A stretch of DNA of 64,000 bases from Phycisphaerales bacterium (GTDB lineage Bacteria > Planctomycetota > Phycisphaerae > UBA1845): NCBI GenBank assembly GCA_020639115.1, contig JACKHG010000004.1, positions 124,001 through 188,000 of the forward strand. Direction: 5' to 3'. The notes beneath the pieces are model-generated. The model had not been told where the DNA came from and did no database searches. It saw only the letters and a list, made by a program, of their open reading frames with translations. How positions within the stretch are numbered: the first letter of the stretch is position 1; each line of letters opens with the position of its first letter. Position numbers and translations under genes: made by a program. Shown piece after piece: positions 53,898 to 61,636 of the stretch.

Positions 53898-55118
53898 CTA
53901 CACGCCGCACTGCTCGATGAGCTCCGGCAGCCGGTCGAAGAGCATCTGCTCCTCCGCACTCATCTCCGTGCGCCGCCGCTGCATCATCCGCAGGGCCACC
54001 ACGCGCAGCTTGGTCATATCGGTCTTCGACGAGTCGCCCGCGGTCATCCACGCCAGCGACGGCACGTACTTCGGGCAAAATCCCCCCGTCGCCACCATCG
54101 CCCCGAAACCCACCACCGCCCCCGTCGGCAGCAACTGCCCGATGCCCGTGCGCACGAAATCGCCGATGATGCTGCCCGCAAACTGCCGACCCGTATCCAG
54201 CGCCCGCGACCCCATCTTCGCCGTGATCGGCCCGTAGGTGTTTTTCAGATTCGAGTTGCTCGTGCCCGCGCCGAGATTCACCCAGTTCCCGACGTACGAG
54301 TCCCCCAGGAAACCGTAGTGCTGTTTGTTGGCATATCCCAAGAGAATCGACGCGCTGATCTCCCCCTCCACCCGGCACATCGACCCCAGCGACGTCCCCG
54401 CCCGGATCGACGCGTGCGGCTTGACGATGCTGCCCGGCCCGATGTACACCGGCCCCTCGATGTACGTGTGCACGTCGATCCGCACGTCGTTGCTGATGTA
54501 CACCGGCCCGCCACCCGCGTCGATCACCGCCGTCGGCCGCACCCGCGAGCGATCGCCCACGTGAATCTGGTCGGGATTCATCAAGAACGCCGAGCTGCTC
54601 ACGTTGCCCGTGCTGCCGCGATCGTCACCCGTCCACTGCCGCCGCAACGCGTTCGAATTGTGCGCGGTCAGATCCCACGGATGCTTCGCCAGCTCCGCGT
54701 CGACCTCGCCCGACGGAAAATCACCCGCGAGCCGCGCCGCACTCTGCGGATCCAGCAGCACCTCCGGCGTCACGGCAGCCGCCAGCTTCGCGTCGCAGGC
54801 GATGTACGCCACGTCGCCCCCGCACAGGCCCACGTACGGCGCCGCGCGAAACTCCGGCGCATGATCCAGCAGCCACCGCCCGTTGACGAGCAGCGCCCCC
54901 GCCTCCACCGGGCGGTTCACCGGCATCTGACAGCGCATCGCCGTCACGTCCGCGATCCACGACCGCATCCACAGCCCGGACAGCGGCTGACGCAGCACGA
55001 ACGTCACGTGGTCCATCAGCATCTTCCGCCCGCAGAGCAACCCCATCAGCGAGTGCCAATAGGCCAGCGGCAGAAAATCCCGATAACGATGGTCTTCAAA
55101 GAGGATCAGCGGGGCCAT
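53898..55118 (-). CDS. GlmU-like protein: nucleotidyltransferase-like N-domain plus left-handed beta-helix
   Basis: 406 residues. MAPLILFEDHRYRDFLPLAYWHSLMGLLCG begins it; the N-terminal half is a divergent nucleotidyltransferase-like domain without the clear pyrophosphorylase LxGGxGTRL motif. The C-terminal half is a hexapeptide left-handed beta-helix (IDVHTYIEGPVYIGPGSIVKPHASIRAGTSLG; GNWVNLGAGTSNSNLKNTYG), as in GlmU and acyltransferases. The enzyme probably transfers a sugar nucleotide or acyl group; exact reaction unknown. ATG 55118 is preferred over the longer frame upstream, which consists of repeat sequence. Confidence 0.75.
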   Translation of the reverse strand: MAPLILFEDHRYRDFLPLAYWHSLMGLLCGRKMLMDHVTFVLRQPLSGLWMRSWIADVTAMRCQMPVNRPVEAGALLVNGRWLLDHAPEFRAAPYVGLCGGDVAYIACDAKLAAAVTPEVLLDPQSAARLAGDFPSGEVDAELAKHPWDLTAHNSNALRRQWTGDDRGSTGNVSSSAFLMNPDQIHVGDRSRVRPTAVIDAGGGPVYISNDVRIDVHTYIEGPVYIGPGSIVKPHASIRAGTSLGSMCRVEGEISASILLGYANKQHYGFLGDSYVGNWVNLGAGTSNSNLKNTYGPITAKMGSRALDTGRQFAGSIIGDFVRTGIGQLLPTGAVVGFGAMVATGGFCPKYVPSLAWMTAGDSSKTDMTKLRVVALRMMQRRRTEMSAEEQMLFDRLPELIEQCGV

Positions 55119-55184
55119 GGCGGCCAGTATAGCCCGCGCACCCGCCATGCAACAGAAAAACGACGGCCCCCCGAGGAGCCTCTC

Positions 55185-55388
55185 ATCAGAACCCCTCCCG
55201 CAAGGGAGGGGCCGTGACATCCCAGCGCCCAACCCCGCGCAACACGTCAAGCCGCGCGCAATCAGAACCCCTCCCGCAAGGGAGGGGCCATCACATCAAA
55301 GCGCCCGACCCCGCGCAACACGTCAAGCCGCGCGCAATCAGGAACCCCTCCCGCAAGGGAGGGGCCGTGACATCCCAGCGCCGCATCC
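55185..55388. repeat. 76-bp tandem repeat with GCAA-loop hairpins (about 2.6 units)
   Basis: Units at 55185-55260, 55261-55336 and 55337 to about 55388. Each has CCCCTCCC-GCAA-GGGAGGGG (55192-55211, 55268-55287 and a third). The GCAA is a GNRA tetraloop. The 55119-55997 gap otherwise shows only scattered small hairpins and no gene; the stretch 55500-55900 is less repetitive and unassigned. Confidence 0.7.
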
Positions 55389-55997
55389 TCGCCGCCCGCC
55401 AATCCATCCTGCCCCAAACAGGCAAAGCCCGCCGGCCTTGACGCGCGCCTCGTCTCGCAACCGGACGTGAGTTCCACATCCCAGCCACTACGAGCACGCG
55501 TCAAAGACGACGGGCTTTGAACCAAAGTCCAACCGGTAACCGCAGATGCCGATGGTTCGGCGGTTTGACGAACCCTTACTCCAACAGTGGGTGGACCGCC
55601 CGGGCCTGGACTTCCCGTCAAGCGGGCTTGCCCTCAAGCCTGAAAAGGCGAGACCCCCTAGGGTTCGCTCAACGGTTCGGCAAACTTGTGCCCCCTGTCG
55701 GACAACGCAGTCAAACCGTTGGACCTCTCGACTATAGCAATCGGCACGTCGGCAAACAAACGATGAATCGAACTGTTTTCCATAAGGATTGCGCAAGGTC
55801 GCCGCCCAGCAATCGCTATGCCGCAGCCACCGCGTCCCAGCGCCCGCCACCTGCGTGACGCTTTGCAACCGCCACGCAATGCGGTAACGTCATGCCCGCG
55901 CACGCCTTAGGCGAATCGAACCGGCTGACGGTGCCAACAAAGCACAGCGCCGACTGCCCGCCACCGCGTGACCCGCGAATTCCGGAGACGCTCAGCG

Positions 55998-56810
55998 ATG
56001 TCGCAACGCCTCGAACAACGCCTGAAAGCCGCCACCGCCAACGGGGGCAAGTGCCTCATGCCCTACCTCACGGCTGGGTTTCCGGACCTCGCAACAACCG
56101 CGCAACTCATCGCGCGCTGCGACCAGGCTGGCTGCCCCGCCATCGAAATCGGCTTCCCCTTCTCCGATTCGATCGCCGACGGACCCGTCATCCAAGAATC
56201 CTTCTATCACGCGCTCGACGCCGGATTCCGCGTCGATGCCCTCTTCGAAACCATCGCCGGCATCCGCGCCAACACCTCCACCGCCCTCATCGCCATGGTC
56301 TCCATGTCGCTGGTGATGAAACGCGGTCCCGAGACCTTCGCGCGCGATGCAGCCGGCGCCGGCTTCGACGCTTTGATCGTGCCCGACGTGCCCGTCGACG
56401 AGGCTGCACAACTCACCCGCACCGCGGACGCCGCCGGACTCTGCAACGTGCTCATGATCGCACCCACCTCCGCGTCCGATAGGCAGGCCCGCATCGCGTC
56501 CTCCGCCCGCGGCTTCCTCTACGTCATCGCCTCACGCGGCATCACCGGCGAACGCGACCAGGTCGCCCGCGACCTCGGCGACCACGTCCAGGCCCTGCGC
56601 AAGCTCACGGCTGTCCCGCTCATCGCCGGCTTCGGCATCAGCACGCCGGACCACGTCCGCGACGCCTGCCGCTACACCGACGGCGTCATCGTGGGCAGCG
56701 CGATCATCCGCCGCATTACCGCCTGCGTGGAGGCGGGCGACGACGCCCCCGCCATCGTCCGGACTGTCGGAACTTATGTGGATGAGTTGAGCGGAGGCCT
56801 GGTTGCATGA
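55998..56810 (+). CDS. trpA: Tryptophan synthase alpha chain
   Basis: 270 residues. Cleaves indole-3-glycerol phosphate to indole and glyceraldehyde-3-phosphate; works with TrpB. Family motifs: LMPYLTAGFPDLATT, the catalytic Glu in AIEIGFPFSDSIADGP (Glu), FDALIVPDVPVDEA (catalytic Asp), PLIAGFGIST and GVIVGSAI. No trpB lies beside it in this window, unlike most genomes. ATG 55998 with GGAG 10 bases upstream. The downstream thioredoxin-like gene may start inside its end (ATGA at 56807). Confidence 0.95.
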   Translation: MSQRLEQRLKAATANGGKCLMPYLTAGFPDLATTAQLIARCDQAGCPAIEIGFPFSDSIADGPVIQESFYHALDAGFRVDALFETIAGIRANTSTALIAMVSMSLVMKRGPETFARDAAGAGFDALIVPDVPVDEAAQLTRTADAAGLCNVLMIAPTSASDRQARIASSARGFLYVIASRGITGERDQVARDLGDHVQALRKLTAVPLIAGFGISTPDHVRDACRYTDGVIVGSAIIRRITACVEAGDDAPAIVRTVGTYVDELSGGLVA

Positions 56811-56851
56811 CGCCCGGGCCCGGGGCGCATACACTCGGTGGGAGCACGACC

Positions 56852-57379
56852 ATGCAAAATGACACTGGCATGCAGGACGACACGCGCAGGCAAAATGAAT
56901 CGAACGAATCGCCGAACGCACCAGCCCGTCCGCGGAAGTGGGTCGCCGCCAACTGGTTTCCCATCCTCGCCGTGGCTGCGATCGCCGTCCTCTACCTCGT
57001 CCAGTCCAGCGCCGGCACGCAGAGCGTGATCGACTGGGGCCACGACCTGCCAGCCGCCCTCACCTCCGCCGCGCAGAACAACAAGCCCGTGCTGATCAGC
57101 TTCTCCTCGCCCGCGTGCCGCTACTGCAAGCAGATGGAGGCGGAGGTCATCCCGCAGGACGCGGTGAAAGCCGAAATCGGCGAGTTCGTCCCGGTGAAGA
57201 TCAACGCCTGGGATGATCAGCGGACAGCCGCTCAATACGGCGTCGACGCCTTGCCCGCGTATATCGTCGCGGTCGCCGACGGCACCCCCGTCGCCGCCAT
57301 CAGCGGCTACGTCCCCGCCGACCGCTTCACCCGCTTCCTCCGCGCCGCCCGCACCGAAGCCCAGCAGAAAACCCAATAG
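56852..57379 (+). CDS. Membrane-anchored thioredoxin-fold protein
   Basis: About 175 residues. A polar N-terminal part of about 40 residues precedes one membrane helix (WFPILAVAAIAVLYLV), then a thioredoxin fold with ISFSSPACRYCKQMEAEVIP (CRYC active site) and a cis-Pro region VDALPAYIVAV. Likely a periplasmic thiol reductant or disulfide protein. ATG 56852 has GGGAG 8 bases upstream; an ATGA overlap with trpA at 56807 is the alternative start, extending the protein by 15 residues. Confidence 0.82.
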   Translation: MQNDTGMQDDTRRQNESNESPNAPARPRKWVAANWFPILAVAAIAVLYLVQSSAGTQSVIDWGHDLPAALTSAAQNNKPVLISFSSPACRYCKQMEAEVIPQDAVKAEIGEFVPVKINAWDDQRTAAQYGVDALPAYIVAVADGTPVAAISGYVPADRFTRFLRAARTEAQQKTQ

Positions 57380-57422
57380 ACCGAGCCACCCAACCGCCCC
57401 GGTCCGGCACTAACCGCAGCGC

Positions 57423-57542
57423 GTAGGGCGTGCCATGCACGCCGCAAGTGGCCTTGACCACGGCGCGGTAGGGCGTGCCATGCACGCCGCGATATGGTTT
57501 AACCACAGAACACACGGCGCGGTAGGGCGTGCCATGCACGCC
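57423..57542 (+). repeat. Three REP-like GTAG hairpins
   Basis: GTAG followed by the perfect hairpin GGCGTGC-CAT-GCACGCC at 57423-57443, 57468-57488 and 57522-57542. Another copy is at 58744-58764, and one on the minus strand at 61003-61023. Confidence 0.75.
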
Positions 57543-57605
57543 GAAAATTCGGCTCTATCACAGAGAACACGGCGAACACCAAGAACAGCGGGAGCCTCAT
57601 CAGAA

Positions 57606-57625
57606 CCCCCCACGCAAGTGAGGGG
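57606..57625 (+). repeat. GCAA-loop hairpin, single-copy variant
   Basis: CCCCCCAC-GCAA-GTGAGGGG after CATCAGAA, one mismatch in the stem. Related to the hairpins at 55192 and 58828. The 57380-57721 gap has no gene. Confidence 0.6.
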
Positions 57626-57721
57626 CCCCAGCCACCGCGCGACGTCAGAATCTCGAACCGCGCATCTCAGCCAGCTCCGCCTCTCCGCCCGAGCCCGTCG
57701 CGCCCACAGCCCATGCACGGC

Positions 57722-58576
57722 TCAACCGCGAACCGCCGTCACCACCGGCTCCGGATCGTGAATGGTCACCGCCGATGCTGAATCGCGCTCGACGCGAAAA
57801 CGAATCCGCACCTGCGGCGCGCCCACCGGCGCAAAGCCATGCTCCTCCACGCGGTGCAGCCGCCGCGGCGCGCCGGCTGGCCGCACGATGGTCAAACCAC
57901 CGCGACGATCGATCGCCACCTCCAGCACCTCGTCGTCCCCGTCGCCGAAGGCATACCGGCCGACGTACGTCGCCTTGAGCGCGTCCGTCATCTCCAGGCT
58001 CGTCGCCAGCGGATCGGCGTCGCCCAGCCCTTCCAGATACGCCACGACCGCCTTGGCTGCGTCCCCGCCATTCCGGGCATGCTGCAGCAGCGTGATACCG
58101 TGCGGGCCCGGAATCCGCTGAATCCCCGGCATCGCCGCCACACAGGCCCGCACCGCGTCAACCTTCCCCAGCATCGCCAGCGTGAACAGATTGGGCCGGG
58201 CGCCGTGCGCGATCAGCAGCGTCGCGATATCCGCGCGCCCCATGTGCGACGCCGCGCCCAACGCAGTTTCCCAATCGCCGAATCCCCAGTCCCACGCCGC
58301 CTTGGCCAGCGCCGGCGAGGCTTCCACCAGCTCCCGCACGCGGTCGATGTTCCCGTGACTCGCCGTCACCACCGCGCGCACCGACTCCGGATTCTGCGCC
58401 GGGAACTCCCGGTACACCCGCGCAGCACTCCCGCGCGCCTCCGGCTCCGCCCACGCAGCCCCTCCACCCGCAAGCGCCGCACAACCCGCCGGCACCACGC
58501 AGAGCCACTGCCGGCGCGAAATCGCTCCGCCCAGCCGCCCGCCCTGCGCAGACACACCGTCCACCGCAATGGCCAT
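57722..58576 (-). CDS. Exported ankyrin-repeat protein
   Basis: 284 residues. A twin-arginine-like signal (GAISRRQWLCVVPAGCAALAGG) leads it. Ankyrin-type repeats are seen in ESVRAVVTASHGNIDRVRELVEASPALAKAAWDWGFGDWETALGAASHMGRADIATLLIAHGA and LFTLAMLGKVDAVRACV. The C-terminal third is beta-rich and unassigned. It probably binds another exported protein; partner unknown. ATG 58576, next to repeat blocks on both sides. Confidence 0.8.
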   Translation of the reverse strand: MAIAVDGVSAQGGRLGGAISRRQWLCVVPAGCAALAGGGAAWAEPEARGSAARVYREFPAQNPESVRAVVTASHGNIDRVRELVEASPALAKAAWDWGFGDWETALGAASHMGRADIATLLIAHGARPNLFTLAMLGKVDAVRACVAAMPGIQRIPGPHGITLLQHARNGGDAAKAVVAYLEGLGDADPLATSLEMTDALKATYVGRYAFGDGDDEVLEVAIDRRGGLTIVRPAGAPRRLHRVEEHGFAPVGAPQVRIRFRVERDSASAVTIHDPEPVVTAVRG

Positions 58577-58743
58577 CGCATTTCTCCTTATTCATCGCCT
58601 GGAGACGTCAACCGGCGCCCGAATCGCCCACAACGACCATCCTGCAGCCGCCCGCGTGCGAAAGTCAACGCGTTTCTGGTAGGTAGATGTACAACCGTGT
58701 CCTGGATTGCACGACGCCCGGCCCGCAGATTTGACCACAGCGC

Positions 58744-58764
58744 GTAGGGCGTGCCATGCACGCC
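58744..58764 (+). repeat. REP-like GTAG hairpin
   Basis: GTAGGGCGTGCCATGCACGCC, identical hairpin to the three at 57423-57542, in the gap after the ankyrin gene. Confidence 0.75.
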
Positions 58765-58827
58765 GCGAATGTGCTTTAACCACAGAGCACCCAGAGAACA
58801 CCAAGAACGGCGGGAGCCTCATCAGAA

Positions 58828-58847
58828 CCCCCCACGCAAGTGGGGGG
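58828..58847 (+). repeat. GCAA-loop hairpin, compensated variant
   Basis: CCCCCCAC-GCAA-GTGGGGGG, perfect stem. Compared with CCCCTCCC/GGGAGGGG at 55192 both arms have changed together, keeping pairing and loop. Lies in a longer copy of the block at 57519-57720. The 58577-59330 gap has no gene and is repeat-rich. Confidence 0.7.
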
Positions 58848-58966
58848 CCCAGCCGCCGCGCGACGCCAGAATCTTGAACAGCGCTTCTCAGCCAGCTCCG
58901 CGCCTCCGCGTGAGCCAGCAACGCCTCCTGACCGACATCCTCTCGACTCCCCCCTACCCCCACCAA

Positions 58967-59011
58967 GTCCCGTAGGGACGCGCGATTTCAGCCCCGCTGC
59001 TCACTGCGGGG
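58967..59011 (+). repeat. Double-hairpin dispersed repeat, copy 2
   Basis: GTCCC-GTA-GGGAC (58967-58979) then CCCCGC-TGCTCACT-GCGGGG (58992-59011). Same order as the minus strand of 8021-8071, including GCTCACTGCGGGG. Confidence 0.6.
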
Positions 59012-59330
59012 GACCAGAGCACAACAAACAATCGAGATGCCGGAGGCACGACGGAACAACGCAAGGGTCCGGTGGCTGTGTCCCTCCGTCCCCCTTCGTC
59101 GTCTGCATTTTTGCGGTACAGATAGCCCTGGGGCCCCCGATTCGAGGCTATGGGGCCTTTGTTGTTAACAAGCTCCGGGCGACCTTCGTCCACGGCGCCC
59201 CGTCCGTTCCGGCTGAAATTCCGATAGACTATTGACCGAGAATCCAAGAAAACTAGAATCTCTATAGGCCTGTTCCGCTCGAAGCCCTGCGCGCCGCGTG
59301 GGGTACATATTAGGGCGAATGGGCCTATTT

Positions 59331-60170
59331 TCATTTCTTGGTCAATGTCTTGTCGAAGACGAATCCCTCGGGCCGGAAGGCCCAGTGCCGGTACGGTTGC
59401 TCCCAGCGTTCCGGTCCAGTTCCACCTGTCGAAATACCTACGTTGAACATCGGGCGCAATTCCCGAATGCGGTTGCGAATGTGGTTATAGAGCTTCTCCT
59501 TGGCTATCGTGCGGGACCCCCTGCGTTTCGCTCCGGCAGGTTTCTGCTTATGGAGGTCGTTCAACCGAAATGCCATGCTGCCAAGCACGACGTCGACGCA
59601 CTGCAGGAGTACGTGATCGTGTGAAACCACCTCGGCAACATCCTGCGCCGCGACCGTCAGATCAGCATCTTGAAACGCCTTGGACCTATTCAGGCCCAGC
59701 AGAAATCCTCGGAACGCCGCGACCTGTTCGCCAGTGTCGGGGAACTGATCGAAGTACAGGCGGAGCCGCACAGGCTTTGCGTGAGACGGCATGTAGGCAA
59801 ATCCGAATGCATGCTTCACGAACTGATAGTAGAGCTTGTAAAACCCGTCCTTGGCGCTGAGGATCATCTGATCGGCTGGCCTCCGCGCATTCTGGCGGAA
59901 CATGATCCTGACCTTCGCGTTGCCCGCCTTGAGCTCATCAAAGAATGCGTCCATGAGCTCGATGTATTTTGGCAGATACGTCTTCGTGACCTTCGTCCAC
60001 TTCACCTCGCCGTGGAGATTCTGGGCGGTCTTCACTGCGTTCAACCGGTTGCTGACCGCCTCGAACTGACTCGCTCCCACAATCACGCCGCCGTAGAAAT
60101 TCGAAAAGTACGCGCCATTACACAGCGATTCGTCGCAGAAAATCACGTACTCTTTCTCGGTGACCGCCAT
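59331..60170 (-). CDS. DUF3800-family protein
   Basis: 279 residues. DUF3800 signatures: VIFCDESLCNG near the start (acidic Asp-Glu-Ser cluster), GGVIVGASQFEAVSNRLN, KWTKVTKTYLPKYIELMDAF, YFDQFPDTGEQ and DVVLGSMAFRLN. The acidic residues resemble an RNase H-like fold. Family members are common in defence and mobile regions; role unproven. Base composition is lower in GC than neighbours, and it stands between repeat-dense gaps, suggesting acquisition. ATG 60170. Confidence 0.75.
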   Translation of the reverse strand: MAVTEKEYVIFCDESLCNGAYFSNFYGGVIVGASQFEAVSNRLNAVKTAQNLHGEVKWTKVTKTYLPKYIELMDAFFDELKAGNAKVRIMFRQNARRPADQMILSAKDGFYKLYYQFVKHAFGFAYMPSHAKPVRLRLYFDQFPDTGEQVAAFRGFLLGLNRSKAFQDADLTVAAQDVAEVVSHDHVLLQCVDVVLGSMAFRLNDLHKQKPAGAKRRGSRTIAKEKLYNHIRNRIRELRPMFNVGISTGGTGPERWEQPYRHWAFRPEGFVFDKTLTKK

Positions 60171-60203
60171 CGACCGTCAGCTTCCGCGAGAGAGCCGAAT
60201 GTC

Positions 60204-60719
60204 TCACTTCGAGTGAAGAAGTGTATTCGCCTTTTCGGTATCGGCGCGCCAGCCTCTGAACGGGCGCCAGACCAGGTACGGTGTAGCAACGCCCTGGCTG
60301 TTCACCCACAAGAACCGTCTTCCGCATAACCGGTAGCGATCGCCGCACTTGCACACATCGATGGACTCTTCACCAGTTCGCGCGGTGCGGTAGTCCCCAT
60401 GGCCGCGCAACACGCCCGGCCCGCGACAGCATCCATTGCGACACATGGGCAGACCCGATCCATCCCACAGACTGAACAACATAGCCAAAACCAGCATACC
60501 AAGAAACCAGGCCAACGCGCCCAGCCCCCCCCCGACCCAATAGCCCCACCAGCCGTCAGCCGCGTTGCGGCCAGCCATCGCACCCCACGCTACGCACACC
60601 AACAGGACGATTCCACAGACCAACTCGATGAGTGTCGCGCCCAGCGCAGGACGCCGGCAGGACCAGCCGCTCGGCCCACGGACCAACGTCGTTCCTGACG
60701 TCCAGTTGGCGATGGCCAT
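60204..60719 (-). CDS. Membrane protein with Cys-rich C-terminus, uncertain
   Basis: 171 residues. Two hydrophobic segments (LIELVCGIVLLVCVAWGAM, GGLGALAWFLGMLVLAMLFSL) then a polar part with MCRNGCCRGPG and DVCKCGDRYRLCG. Function unknown. Start ATG 60719 overlaps a smaller frame (60590-60829) that begins with MVLTGCVAAIVGILIGRYR, so a frameshift joining the two is possible. Low-confidence gene. Confidence 0.4.
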   Translation of the reverse strand: MAIANWTSGTTLVRGPSGWSCRRPALGATLIELVCGIVLLVCVAWGAMAGRNAADGWWGYWVGGGLGALAWFLGMLVLAMLFSLWDGSGLPMCRNGCCRGPGVLRGHGDYRTARTGEESIDVCKCGDRYRLCGRRFLWVNSQGVATPYLVWRPFRGWRADTEKANTLLHSK

Positions 60720-61002
60720 TGAAATCGTGCCTCCGAAACCTCCCGATCCACCATGAACAGCTCGGTGTCGTGTCTATACCGCCCAATGAGTATTCCAACA
60801 ATCGCGGCGACACAACCCGTCAGCACCATGCGGCTGTAAGAAGCTCACGCGGAGCCGCAGAGCCCTTCAAGAGAGGTTCTTGAAACATCGCAGTTCTTCG
60901 CGTCCTTCGCGTTCATTCGCGGTTCCCACCCCGACCTGCGACCTTCGACCTTTGACCTGCGACCGCGGTCCTCAGCGTCCTCTACGGCAAAACCAAAATC
61001 GC

Positions 61003-61023
61003 GGCGTGCACGGCACGCCCTAC
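61003..61023 (-). repeat. REP-like GTAG hairpin, reversed
   Basis: On the minus strand GTAG then GGCGTGC-CGT-GCACGCC. Loop differs by one base from the CAT copies. The 60830-61636 gap has no gene; it contains this element, a possible structured block at 61100-61260 and a MITE-like unit at 61432-61551. Confidence 0.7.
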
Positions 61024-61431
61024 GCGCGTCTCCTCCTCTGGCCGACGGCTGATAGCTGACAGCCGATAGCTCGCAAGTTTTTTCCAGAAAACTTGCGCCA
61101 AACCCGCCAAACATGAAGCGCCCGTCAAGTGGTAGGAGGTAGTGAACGCGTGTGAGGGAAGGACCTCGCGCGACGCCCCATCAGAGCACCGGGCGCAAAG
61201 CCCCGTGACCAACCCGCAAGACGCCGGGAGGGCGAACGACCGATGCAGACGCCAGAAACAGAACAGGTGATCAGGAAAAAGGTGAGCAGGAGACCCACGA
61301 ACCGCCAAGGGCCAACCCAGCCGTCCGAATCAAAAAACAGCGGTTGTTCTTCGTGGCTTAGTGTCTTCGTGGTTCAATTCCCAATCCGAGGCGTGCAGTA
61401 CTCGCCTGGCCCGCGCGAAAAAAAACTCGCC

Positions 61432-61551
61432 CCAAAGCCGTTTGCCAGTGCCACTGCAACCCCGGGCGCTACCGCCAACGCGGTTCACCCCGCGCCACGA
61501 CTCAGAATCGAGGGTCAATATGCGTAAAGCGATACTGACAAACGGCTTTGG
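61432..61551. repeat. 120-bp unit bounded by 18-bp inverted repeats (MITE-like)
   Basis: CCAAAGCCGTTTGCCAGT at the left and ACTGACAAACGGCTTTGG at the right, 13 bp perfect plus most of the next 5. No target duplication is obvious. It has no coding capacity worth naming. Confidence 0.45.
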
Positions 61552-61636
61552 AGGCACTCAGAAACCAACGAAATCCCGCCAGTCACCAGCCACTCCCAAC
61601 ACGCACCCCGCCTCCCCACGAATTCGTCATTCGTCA

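Noticed and set aside
55119..55250. N-terminal extension of the GlmU-like protein
   Set aside because: It is translated from dispersed hairpin repeat sequence, and family similarity starts at the ATG at 55118.
55500..55900. Possible stable RNA gene (tmRNA, RNase P or similar) in the gap before trpA
   Set aside because: Some local hairpins, but none of the conserved cores of those RNAs could be found.
57421..57720. CRISPR array formed by the regularly spaced 25-bp repeats
   Set aside because: Spacers are unequal (about 20-30 bases), the repeats are themselves palindromic REP-like hairpins, and no cas gene is near.
60204..60829. Two separate membrane genes in overlapping frames
   Set aside because: Neither frame has clear coding support over the overlap; kept as one low-confidence gene with a possible frameshift.
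61360..61390. T-arm-like GGTTCAATTCC suggesting a tRNA end
   Set aside because: No acceptor stem, anticodon arm or D-arm; the string belongs to the dispersed CTTCGTGGTTCAA repeat.
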